A stretch of 64,000 bases of DNA from Accumulibacter sp964420975. GTDB taxonomy: Bacteria > Pseudomonadota > Gammaproteobacteria > Burkholderiales > Rhodocyclaceae. Below are positions 37,514-45,044 of the stretch, in pieces. The stretch lies in NCBI GenBank assembly GCA_964420975.1, contig CAYQVH010000001.1, positions 62,001-126,000 of the forward strand. The letters run 5' to 3'. The notes under the pieces are model-generated. The model was not told where the DNA came from. It ran no database searches and worked only from the letters and a program-made list of their open reading frames with translations. How positions within the stretch are numbered: position 1 is the first letter of the stretch; each line of letters begins with the position of its first letter. The position numbers and the translations under genes were made by a program.

Positions 37514-39124
37514 CTACGCGCTTGGCGCCTGCAGCAAGTGACGGATCACGGCCTCGGCGGCCTTGATCCCGTCGATCGCCGCCGAGAGGATACCGCCAGC
37601 GTATCCGGCGCCTTCACCCGCCGGATACAATCCGCGCACGTTGACGCTCTGCCCATCCTCGCCGCGCGTGATCCGCAACGGCGACGAAGTGCGCGTTTCG
37701 ACCGCCGTGAGGACCGCGTCAGGCAAGGCAAACCCTTTGATTTGTCGCTCAAAAGCCGGCAAGGCTTCGCGCAGCGCGGCGATCGCGTAGTCGGGCAGCG
37801 CGGTGGCCAGATCGGTCAGCCGGACACCTGGCTGGTACGACGGCTGAACCGCGCCCAAGCGGGTCGACGGTCGGCCGGCGAGAAAGTCGCCGACCAGCTG
37901 CGCCGGCGCGGCGTAGCTTCCCCCTCCCAACTCGAACGCACGCGCTTCGAGCCGGCGCTGGAAGTCGACTCCGGCGAGCGGTCCGCCGGGATAATCCGCC
38001 GGCGTCACGCCGACGACGATGCCGGCGTTGGCGTTGCGTTCGCTGCGCGAGTACTGGCTCATGCCGTTGGTGACGACCCGCTGCGGCTCCGAGGTGGCCG
38101 CGACAACGGTGCCGCCGGGACACATGCAGAAACTGTAGACCGAACGGCGGTTGGCGCAGTGATGGACGAGCTTGTAATCGGCGGCGCCAAGCAGCGGATG
38201 GCCGGCGTAAGCGCCGAATCGCGCGCGGTCGATCAGCGACTGCGGATGCTCGATCCGGAAGCCGATCGAAAACGGTTTCGCTTCCAGGAACACCCCCGCC
38301 GTGTGCAGCCCCTCGAAAGTGTCGCGGGCGCTGTGACCGAGCGCCAGAATCACCGCCGAAGCCGCGATCGTTTCGCCGGAAGCCAGCTCGACACCGCGCA
38401 CCCGCCCGTGCTCAAGCAACATGCCGCTCACTCGCTGGCCAAAGCGGATTTCGCCGCCGAGTTCGACGATCTCCCGGCGCATTCTCTCGACCATGCTAAC
38501 CAATCGAAAGGTGCCGATATGCGGTTTGCCGAGGTAAAGAATTTCTTGCGGAGCGCCCGCCTTGACGAACTCGGACAACACCTTGCGGCCGTAATGCATT
38601 GGGTCGCGAACCTGGCTGTACAGTTTGCCGTCGGAGAACGTGCCGGCACCGCCCTCGCCGAACTGGACGTTCGACTCCGGATCGAGCACGCCGCGGCGCC
38701 ACAAACCCCAGGTGTCACGAGTCCGTTCGCGAACCGCCTTCCCCCGTTCGACGACCAAGGGACGAAAACCCGCCTGCGCCAGGATCAGTGCGGCGAAGAT
38801 CCCGGCGGGACCAAAGCCGACGACCAGGGGACGGGTCTTGAAACCCGGCGGCGCGCGACCAACTCCGCGGTAGGCCATCTCCGGTGTCGGCTGCAGTCGA
38901 TGGCCGGCGGAAAATCGCTGCCGCAACGTCGCCTCGTCGGCAAGCGCAACGTCAACGCTATAGACGAAACGCGGCGCACCCGTCTTGCGCACGTCGTGAC
39001 TGCGCCGGAAGACGCTCAGCTCGCCGATAGCCGCCAAGGGGACGGCAAGACGTTCCGCGACCGCCACCCGCAGCGCCTCCGGCGGATGTTCGAGCGGCAA
39101 ACGGATCTCGTTTACGCGCAGCAT
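37514..39124 (-). CDS. Uncharacterised FAD-dependent dehydrogenase (COG2509-type)
   Basis: The 536-residue flavoprotein has an N-terminal roughly 95-residue domain typical of this family. A Rossmann FAD motif (RPLVVGFGPAGIFAAL, about 100-115) follows, then NVQFGEGGAGTFSDGKLYSQ, VILALGHSARDTFEGL, SFCMCPGGTVVAATSE, and a C-terminal PAGEGAGYAGGILSAA FAD-closing motif. ATG 39124 follows AGGAGAAGAGGAGAGGCG. The reaction is unknown. It lies downstream of the aldolase gene on the same strand with 47 bases between, so it may be co-transcribed with mtnA-aldolase. Confidence 0.88.
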   Translation of the reverse strand: MLRVNEIRLPLEHPPEALRVAVAERLAVPLAAIGELSVFRRSHDVRKTGAPRFVYSVDVALADEATLRQRFSAGHRLQPTPEMAYRGVGRAPPGFKTRPLVVGFGPAGIFAALILAQAGFRPLVVERGKAVRERTRDTWGLWRRGVLDPESNVQFGEGGAGTFSDGKLYSQVRDPMHYGRKVLSEFVKAGAPQEILYLGKPHIGTFRLVSMVERMRREIVELGGEIRFGQRVSGMLLEHGRVRGVELASGETIAASAVILALGHSARDTFEGLHTAGVFLEAKPFSIGFRIEHPQSLIDRARFGAYAGHPLLGAADYKLVHHCANRRSVYSFCMCPGGTVVAATSEPQRVVTNGMSQYSRSERNANAGIVVGVTPADYPGGPLAGVDFQRRLEARAFELGGGSYAAPAQLVGDFLAGRPSTRLGAVQPSYQPGVRLTDLATALPDYAIAALREALPAFERQIKGFALPDAVLTAVETRTSSPLRITRGEDGQSVNVRGLYPAGEGAGYAGGILSAAIDGIKAAEAVIRHLLQAPSA

Positions 39125-39171
39125 CGCCTCTCCTCTTCTCCTACTCGCCTCAGCGCCGGCCAACCGGATCG

Positions 39172-39816
39172 TCAGGCGTCCTGCCCGTAGCTCGAGAACT
39201 TCGCCAGGACGGCGGCCATCTCGGCCGCGTCGAGCAGGACGGGTTCGCCGAGCTGGCAAGCCCGCCAATACTGTTCGCACAGCGCTTCGAGTTCGACGGC
39301 GAGTGACAAAGCCTGCTCCAGATCATCGGCGACGACCAGCATCCCGTGATTGGCGAGCAGACAACCGCGCCGACCGTCGATCGCCGCCATCACGGCGTCG
39401 GAAAGCGCCTGCGTACCGAACGTCGCGTATGCGGCGCAACGCAGTGTGTCGCCGCCAAAACGCGCGATCATGTAGTGAAAGGGCGGCAGATCGCGGCGCA
39501 GGCACGCCAGGCTGGTCGCGAACGGCGAATGCGCATGCAGAATCGCTCCCACCTCGGGCCGCGCGGCGTACAGGTCACGATGAAAACGCCATTCCGACGA
39601 TGGCCGGCGACGTCCCTGGCTCGACCCGTCGGCACCAACACGAACGACGTCGGCAGCGATCAGGCCGTCGTAGGGCATGCCGCTGGGCGTGATCAGAAAT
39701 TCGCCCGCGCCCCCGTCGGCGACCCGAACGCTGACGTTACCCGCCGTCCCGCGGCCCAGCCCCAGCACCTCCAGGCGACGAGCGGCGGCGACCAGCTGGC
39801 GCGCGAGCTCATCCAT
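39172..39816 (-). CDS. Class II aldolase (DHAP-shunt Ald2-like)
   Basis: The 214-residue class II aldolase/adducin-fold enzyme has GRGTAGNVSVRV near residue 22, a metal-binding HxH in ILHAHSPFATSL, and LANHGMLVV with the third His. Class II aldolases of this type split fuculose- or ribulose-1-phosphates to DHAP and an aldehyde. It overlaps mtnA by eight bases. This mtnA-aldolase pairing is the signature of the methylthio-DHAP (5-deoxypentose) shunt, in which 5-methylthioribulose-1-phosphate or 5-deoxyribulose-1-phosphate is cleaved. MtnB dehydratase is the alternative, but the fuculose-aldolase-like motif and absence of other mtn genes favour an aldolase. Confidence 0.75.
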   Translation of the reverse strand: MDELARQLVAAARRLEVLGLGRGTAGNVSVRVADGGAGEFLITPSGMPYDGLIAADVVRVGADGSSQGRRRPSSEWRFHRDLYAARPEVGAILHAHSPFATSLACLRRDLPPFHYMIARFGGDTLRCAAYATFGTQALSDAVMAAIDGRRGCLLANHGMLVVADDLEQALSLAVELEALCEQYWRACQLGEPVLLDAAEMAAVLAKFSSYGQDA

Positions 39817-40894
39817 CCGCGGCTTCCGGATACAGCGACTGCAGTCCCTGGGCGCTGGCCGGACAACAGCCGCGCTCGGTGATCAGCGCATCGACCAGCC
39901 CGGCGGGGGTGACGTCGAACGCTGGATTGGCAACCGCCTCGCCCGCCGGCAACTGCCGCAGGCAGCCGCGCTGTCCGGCGTCGTTGATCCCGTGCAGGAA
40001 ACGCAGCTCGTCGGCGTCGCGTTCCTCGATCTTCACCTCTCGGCCGGTCGGGCAGCCAAAATCGATCGTCGACCGCGGCGCAGCGACGTAGAACGGCACC
40101 CCGGCCGCCTGCGCTGCCAGCGCCTTCAGCCAAGTGCCGACCTTGTTGACCACGTCGCCATTGGCCGCGATGCAGTCGGCGCCGACGATCACCGCGTCGA
40201 TCTCGCCACGCGTCAACAGCACTCCGGCTGCGTTGTCGGCAATCAGCGTGTGCGGCACCCCCTGCTGGCGAAGCTCCCAAGCGGTCAGCAAGCCCTGATT
40301 GCGCGGCCTCGTCTCGGAAACCCAGACCTCAACCTCGAGGCCGGCGTCGACCAAGGCGAAAATCGGCGCCAACGCGGTACCGACATCGACCGTCGCCAGC
40401 CATCCCGCGTTGCAATGCGTCATCACAGCCAGCCGTCCGCGCGGACGGACCAAGCGCTGCAGAAGCGACGCCCCGTGTTCGCCGATCCGCCGGCATTGGT
40501 CGACGTCTTCGTCTGCCATCTTCCCCGCTTCGTCCCAGGCAGCGCGAAACCGCTCCGCCGCCGGCAACGGCGCCGCCCGCCCGTGCATTCGGGCCAGTGC
40601 CCAGCGCAGATTGACCGCCGTCGGTCGTGTCGCCCGCAAAGTTTCGATCGCGGTATGCAAGGCGGCGTCGCCAGCCTCCCCGGCCAGCGCCAAGGCAACG
40701 CCGTACGCCGCCGTCACACCGATCAACGGCGCCCCCCGCACCCGCATCTCGCGGATTGCGCGCGCCGCGTCGTCGAGGCTACGCAGTCGCAGTACCTGGT
40801 AGGCAAACGGCAAGCGCGTCTGATCGATGATCTCGACGGCAGAGGCATCGGCCAACGGCCAGATGCTGCGGGTGTGTCTGCCGTCCACTTTCAT
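39809..40894 (-). CDS. mtnA: S-methyl-5-thioribose-1-phosphate isomerase
   Basis: The product isomerises 5-methylthioribose-1-phosphate, and probably 5-deoxyribose-1-phosphate, to the ribulose form. The 361-residue eIF2B-like protein has AIREMRVRGAPLIGVTAAYG, the active-site Cys in MTHCNAGWLATVD, ETRPRNQG, and the catalytic Asp in VIVGADCIAANGDVVNKVG. ATG 40894 (MKVDGRHTRSIW) was chosen for family length; the frame extends to 40960. No mtnK, mtnP or mtnN gene is adjacent, so the phosphorylated sugar must come from genes elsewhere. Confidence 0.94.
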   Translation of the reverse strand: MKVDGRHTRSIWPLADASAVEIIDQTRLPFAYQVLRLRSLDDAARAIREMRVRGAPLIGVTAAYGVALALAGEAGDAALHTAIETLRATRPTAVNLRWALARMHGRAAPLPAAERFRAAWDEAGKMADEDVDQCRRIGEHGASLLQRLVRPRGRLAVMTHCNAGWLATVDVGTALAPIFALVDAGLEVEVWVSETRPRNQGLLTAWELRQQGVPHTLIADNAAGVLLTRGEIDAVIVGADCIAANGDVVNKVGTWLKALAAQAAGVPFYVAAPRSTIDFGCPTGREVKIEERDADELRFLHGINDAGQRGCLRQLPAGEAVANPAFDVTPAGLVDALITERGCCPASAQGLQSLYPEAADG

Positions 40895-41004
40895 GATCGG
40901 GATTCTAACAGCCGCAGGCGTGGGACGACGTCCAGACCGTTGGGACCAGGGCAATCGCATGAATCTTATACAAGACCGAGGGCCTTGGCGCGAAGGGGGT
41001 CGGA

Positions 41005-41570
41005 GCTCGCGGTGACGACGGCGAACGACTTGAGATACCGCCAGCGCTGCGGAGCGTGCAGGCTATCCAGTGAGTGGGTTGAAGACTTGGCAGCGCCGGA
41101 CCTCAGTCCGGCCGTGATTTTTTTTGATGGTCTCGTTGCCGTGATGCGGCGTCTTCGCGGGCGCCGCCTGAAACGCCTCGAAGTAGTCCTTGATCGAGTC
41201 GGCAAGCGTCGGCTGATTGTCCTTGACCGCCAGGGCATAGTCGGCTCCCCGATCGCGGATCGCCCGGGCGATGTTCGGCTGGGTCCGCATGGCGTCGATC
41301 GTCACGAGGCACCCTTCGAGCGCCAGCGTCGCGAGGAGCTCGGGAATGGCCGTCTTTTCGTTCGATTTCGCCGCCGTCGCCCGTTATCCGAGAACCCAGC
41401 CCGCCCCAGTGGCAAAGGCACTGACCAGAAGCAACGGCGTCGCCCCAACTTCCCGGATCGACGACTCGTCTTGCCGTCAATCGCCACTACCTCGGATTCG
41501 CCAAAGACCGGAACCACCGACTTCACCCAGCGGACAAAGGCCGCCCCGAACTCCTCCGCATCGATCGTCC
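41005..41570 (-). pseudogene. Second ISAs1-family transposase remnant
   Basis: Minus-strand frames together recall an ISAs1 transposase: IDAEEFGAAFVRWVKSVVP with VVAIDGKTSRRSG, then a shift of frame, TIDAMRTQPNIARAIRDRG and YALAVKDNQPTLADSIKDYF, then KNHGRTEVRRCQV, another shift, and LDSLHAPQRWRYLKSFAVV. The N-terminal roughly 60 residues and C-terminal roughly 120 are missing. The sequence differs clearly from the remnant near 3 kb, so they derive from different ISAs1 members. It fills most of the 789-base gap between mtnA and the DUF971 gene. Confidence 0.85.
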
Positions 41571-41683
41571 ACGACAATGGCATTCAGGCGATTGCCCTGG
41601 TCGACCGGCAAAGCGGCTGCTCTTTGCCGGTCGCCTTTGCGCTATGATGTCAGGCTGGATGATCGGCGAGCGCAGAGGACCCG

Positions 41684-42106
41684 ATGGCTGGCCTTGACGA
41701 AAACACGAGAATTCCCACTGAAATCACGTTGCATCAAAAGTCGCGTATCGTCGAACTGACGTTCGACGACGGACAGCGTTTCGAACTCAGCTATGAGTTT
41801 CTACGTGTCTTTACCCCTTCGGCCGAAGCGCGCGGCCACGGGCCCGGGCAGGAGATCCTTCAGGTGGGAAAGCGCGAGATCGACATCCATCGTGTCGAAG
41901 CGGTGGGCAACTATGCGATTCGACCCATTTTTTCGGATGGCCACGAGAGCGGCCTTTACTCCTGGGATCTTTTGTACAACCTGGGAGCTCATCGCGATGA
42001 GCTGTGGCGCGCGTATCTGGAGCGATTGCACAACGCAGGAGCAAGCCGGGATCCAGCGGACGGCCCGCCGCCGGCGACGAGTCACCGTGGTTGCGGCGCG
42101 CGGTGA
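41684..42106 (+). CDS. GBBH-like N-terminal (DUF971) domain protein
   Basis: The 140-residue cytoplasmic protein consists of one gamma-butyrobetaine-hydroxylase-like N-terminal domain. It shows TEITLHQKSRIVELTFDDG, a conserved SYEFLRVFTPSAE, VEAVGNYAIRPIFSDGHESGLYSWDLLY and a short polar tail. The molecular function is unknown. Such proteins commonly lie upstream of ubiE in betaproteobacteria, as here, where ubiE starts 37 bases downstream. GAGGA lies before the ATG. Confidence 0.9.
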   Translation: MAGLDENTRIPTEITLHQKSRIVELTFDDGQRFELSYEFLRVFTPSAEARGHGPGQEILQVGKREIDIHRVEAVGNYAIRPIFSDGHESGLYSWDLLYNLGAHRDELWRAYLERLHNAGASRDPADGPPPATSHRGCGAR

Positions 42107-42143
42107 CGAAAATTTTTTTGACCAGAACGCAGCATTCACGGGT

Positions 42144-42884
42144 ATGAAGGCAACCCGAACGACAGACTTCGGCTACGAGCAAGTCGATGAAGGCGAGAAG
42201 GCACAGCGCGTAGCTGATGTCTTTGATTCCGTCGCCAGCCGCTATGACCTGATGAACGACTTAATGTCGGGTGGCCTTCATCGTTTCTGGAAGGCGTACA
42301 CCCTCGCTCGAAGCGGCGTTCGTCCGGGCTGGCGGATTCTTGATGTCGCCGGCGGTACCGGCGACTTGGCTCTCGCCTTTGCGCGTCGATTGGAGGCATC
42401 GGGCGAAGTTTGGTTGACCGACATCAACCGGGCAATGTTGACGCGTGGTCGCGATAGGCTCGCTGACGAGGGCGTGCTTGTTCCCGTCGCCCAATGTGAC
42501 GCCGAACAGCTCCCGTTTCCTGACGATTACTTCGATTGCGTCACCGCTGCCTTCGGTCTGCGCAACATGACGCACAAAGAACGAGCGCTGTCCGAAATGC
42601 GACGCGTGCTCCGCCCAGGGGGACGCGTGTTGGTGCTCGAGTTTTCTCACGTTTGGAAGCCGCTCGCGCCCCTGTACGACTTTTACTCATTCCGGGTGAT
42701 CCCGCGCCTCGGCAAGCTGGTGACTGACGACGAAGCGAGCTACCGTTACCTTGCAGAGTCGATTCGTGTGCACCCCAACCAGGAAGATCTGAAGTGCTTG
42801 ATGGAACAAGTGGGTTTCGAGCGGGTCGAATACGACAACTTGGCGCTGGGTGTTGTTGCCTTGCACCGTGGCTTCAAACTGTAG
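42144..42884 (+). CDS. ubiE: Demethylmenaquinone/2-methoxy-6-polyprenyl-1,4-benzoquinol methylase
   Basis: This SAM-dependent C-methyltransferase serves ubiquinone (and menaquinone, if made) synthesis. The 246-residue product has TDFGYEQVDEGEKAQRVADVF, RYDLMNDLMSGGLHRFWK, the SAM motif ILDVAGGTGDLALAFARR, CDAEQLPFPDDYFDCVTAAFGLRNM (read in two parts) and a conserved C-terminus ending VALHRGFKL. ATG 42144 fits the family N-terminus, although the Shine-Dalgarno sequence is weak. It lies in the cluster DUF971-ubiE-Tim44-ubiJ. Confidence 0.96.
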   Translation: MKATRTTDFGYEQVDEGEKAQRVADVFDSVASRYDLMNDLMSGGLHRFWKAYTLARSGVRPGWRILDVAGGTGDLALAFARRLEASGEVWLTDINRAMLTRGRDRLADEGVLVPVAQCDAEQLPFPDDYFDCVTAAFGLRNMTHKERALSEMRRVLRPGGRVLVLEFSHVWKPLAPLYDFYSFRVIPRLGKLVTDDEASYRYLAESIRVHPNQEDLKCLMEQVGFERVEYDNLALGVVALHRGFKL

Positions 42885-42916
42885 GTACCTGTAACCATTT
42901 CGGAGGGACAAGCGTA

Positions 42917-43804
42917 ATGAAGAAACTGTTAATGACGATTAGCGCGTGTCTGTTTGGTTTCGGTCTCGCGATTGGTGAAGCCGAGGCGAAGCGTCTTGGC
43001 GGCGGACAGTCGACCGGGATGCAGCGCGAATCGGTGACACAGCGCCAAGCATCGCCGGCGCCTAACGCGGCGCCACCCACTGCGGCAGCGGCACAACCGG
43101 CCGCGGCAACGCCGAAGCGTAGCTGGTTGGGGCCGCTGGCCGGACTGGCCGCCGGTATCGGTTTGGCTGCCTTGTTTTCACATTTTGGCCTGGGTGAAGA
43201 GCTGGCGAGCTTTCTCATGATTATGTTGCTGATTTTCGCGGCGGTGGTTGTCTTCAAGCTCCTTTTCCGGCGAAAGGCAACGACCGAACCGATTCAGTAC
43301 GCGGGAGCGTCGGGTTCTGGAGGCATGGCGCCCACATCCTTCGACATGCGTACCGGCGTCGGCGGGGGCGAACCCACGGCGGAGCGTGGCGGACGGCTGG
43401 CTAGTGAGCACTCCGGACGGTCTGGCAACGTGCCGATGGGCTTTGACAGCGAGGGGTTTCTGCGCGTCGCCAAGCTCAATTTTGTTCGCTTGCAGGCAGC
43501 CAACGACGCCGGAAATTTGGCAGACCTCCGCGAGTTCGTCAGCCCGGAGATGTTTGCCGAGATTCGGCTTCAGCTGGAAGAGCGTGGCAACGTTTCCCAG
43601 CAAACGGACGTCGTGACGCTGAATGCCGAACTGTTGGAGGTCACCACGGAGGGCAACCGTCACATCGCCAGCGTGCGCTTCAGCGGCATGATAAGGGAAG
43701 AGGCGGGCGCCCCTGCTGCGAGCTTCGATGAAGTGTGGAACCTGACGAAAGCGGTCGACGGCGACAAAGGCTGGGTGGTAGCCGGTATTCAGCAACTGTC
43801 CTGA
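42917..43804 (+). CDS. Tim44-like domain membrane protein
   Basis: The 295-residue exported protein starts with a signal peptide (MKKLLMTISACLFGFGLAIGEAEA). An Ala/Pro/Gln-rich segment and two adjacent hydrophobic helices (about 74-115, LGPLAGLAAGIGLAALFSHF and FLMIMLLIFAAVVVF) follow. A C-terminal Tim44-like domain (about 160-295) is recognisable by FLRVAKLNFVRLQAANDAGN and DEVWNLTKAVDGDKGWVVAGI. Bacterial Tim44-domain proteins of this kind have no settled function. The ribosome-binding site is GGAGGGA. It sits between ubiE and ubiJ. Confidence 0.88.
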   Translation: MKKLLMTISACLFGFGLAIGEAEAKRLGGGQSTGMQRESVTQRQASPAPNAAPPTAAAAQPAAATPKRSWLGPLAGLAAGIGLAALFSHFGLGEELASFLMIMLLIFAAVVVFKLLFRRKATTEPIQYAGASGSGGMAPTSFDMRTGVGGGEPTAERGGRLASEHSGRSGNVPMGFDSEGFLRVAKLNFVRLQAANDAGNLADLREFVSPEMFAEIRLQLEERGNVSQQTDVVTLNAELLEVTTEGNRHIASVRFSGMIREEAGAPAASFDEVWNLTKAVDGDKGWVVAGIQQLS

Positions 43805-43805
43805 C

Positions 43806-44459
43806 TTGGTGCTGCTGCAGCCGATTCTTCGTGTTCTTAACTACGTCTTGACGGAGGAAGGCTGGGCGCGTGAGCGCTTGGCCGTTTTCCGTGGAAAATC
43901 CGTTTCCGTCACCACCGGATTTGCCTCGCTGAAGATCAGCATCACTGACGAGGGACTGCTGCGAGAGGCGGATTCCACTATCGTGGCAGACGTTGAGCTT
44001 GTTCTCCCGAACGATGCGTTGCTGCGTCAGTTTTCGGACCGAACGTCGATTTTTTCCACCGCCAAGGTTTCTGGATCTGCCGAACTCGCCGAGACTCTGG
44101 CGTTCGTCTTTCGCCATCTTCGCTGGGACATAGAGCACGAAGTCGCTCACCTTACGGGCGACATCGTCGCCCGGCGTGCGTTACAACTGATCCGGAGTTT
44201 TGGAGCGTGGCAATCGAATGCGGCCAAGGGCTTGGCCATAGCCGTCGCGGAATACTTGACCGACAACGAACGTGGACTCGCTCGCCGGCAGCAGGTGGAA
44301 CGATTTTGCTCCGACGTGGATGGTTTTCGGGACCGCGTCGCCCGTTTTGAGAAGCGCTTGTCGCAACTGGAAGCGGCGCGCGGGTACGCAGTTTCGTGCG
44401 GTTACCGGACTTTGAGTCGGCAACACGTAGTCGTTTCTGCGTTAGTCAGTCCCGAGTAG
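43806..44459 (+). CDS. ubiJ: Ubiquinone biosynthesis accessory factor UbiJ
   Basis: The 217-residue protein has an SCP2-like lipid-binding N-terminal half (LQPILRVLNYVLTEEGWARERL, GKSVSVTTGFASLKISI, VSGSAELAETLAFVFRHLRW). A C-terminal helical region contains a coiled coil (RDRVARFEKRLSQLEA). UbiJ is a scaffold of the soluble Ubi metabolon that binds ubiquinone intermediates. The start is TTG 43806 or GTG 43809; both follow the Tim44 gene by one to four bases. ubiB, the usual next gene, is absent: a hairpin and the convergent atp operon come next. Confidence 0.9.
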   Translation: MVLLQPILRVLNYVLTEEGWARERLAVFRGKSVSVTTGFASLKISITDEGLLREADSTIVADVELVLPNDALLRQFSDRTSIFSTAKVSGSAELAETLAFVFRHLRWDIEHEVAHLTGDIVARRALQLIRSFGAWQSNAAKGLAIAVAEYLTDNERGLARRQQVERFCSDVDGFRDRVARFEKRLSQLEAARGYAVSCGYRTLSRQHVVVSALVSPE

Positions 44460-44475
44460 AACAGGGCCAATGGAA

Positions 44476-44498
44476 GAGGGCTGGCAAAGCCAGCCCTC
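44476..44498. terminator. Hairpin between convergent ubiJ and atpC
   Basis: A perfect 10-bp stem, GAGGGCTGGC (44476-44485) and GCCAGCCCTC (44489-44498), with loop AAA. It lies 17 bases after the ubiJ stop and 50 bases past the atpC stop and could serve both directions. The T-tracts are poor on either side. Confidence 0.6.
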
Positions 44499-44547
44499 CC
44501 TTGTCGTGTTTTCTGCCCAAGTTGTTGTCGAACGCGGCTTTGTAGCG

Positions 44548-44970
44548 TTAATGCCGGCTACGCATCTTCTTGATCGCCTGCAACTGAGCAACCGCTTGCG
44601 CGAGTTCCGCCTCGGCAGTGGCAAGCCCGACGTCCGATGAACGATTGCGGAGGGCTTCTTCTGCTCGGCGCTTGGCTTCGAGTGCTTTCGCCTCGTCAAG
44701 GTCGTGGGCCCGAATCGCCGTGTCGGCAAGAACAGTGATCAGCGCCGGCTGCACTTCAAGCATGCCGCCGGAAACGTAGACCAGTTCATACTCGTCGCGG
44801 TCCGGAACCTTCAAGCGTACCGTACCCGGCTTGATGCGCGTAAGCAACGGCGCGTGCCGTGGATAGATGCCGAGTTCTCCGGCTTCGCCGGGAAAAACGG
44901 CAAAGTCGGTCTGGCCGGAAAAAATGAGCTCCTCTGCACTGACGACGTCGACGTGGACTCTGATGGACAT
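44548..44970 (-). CDS. atpC: ATP synthase epsilon subunit
   Basis: The 140-residue F1 central-stalk subunit has an N-terminal beta sandwich (IRVHVDVVSAEELIFSG, VFPGEAGELGIYPRHAPLL) and a C-terminal helical hairpin (EAKALEAKRRAEEALRNRSS) that can inhibit ATP hydrolysis. ATG 44970 was chosen over a longer open frame because it gives the family N-terminus. It is the last gene of the atp operon. Confidence 0.97.
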   Translation of the reverse strand: MSIRVHVDVVSAEELIFSGQTDFAVFPGEAGELGIYPRHAPLLTRIKPGTVRLKVPDRDEYELVYVSGGMLEVQPALITVLADTAIRAHDLDEAKALEAKRRAEEALRNRSSDVGLATAEAELAQAVAQLQAIKKMRSRH

Positions 44971-45044
44971 GCTCGTCTTCCCTTGTGCTATGCGTGTCGC
45001 GGCGAGGGGTTTCGCCGCTCGGAACACGCGGTCATTGCGCTTGC

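Noticed and set aside
39677..41647. A 656-codon plus-strand frame across the aldolase, mtnA and ISAs1 remnant
   Set aside because: It is composed of antisense of mtnA and of the transposase remnant, with no ribosome-binding site or protein-like features.
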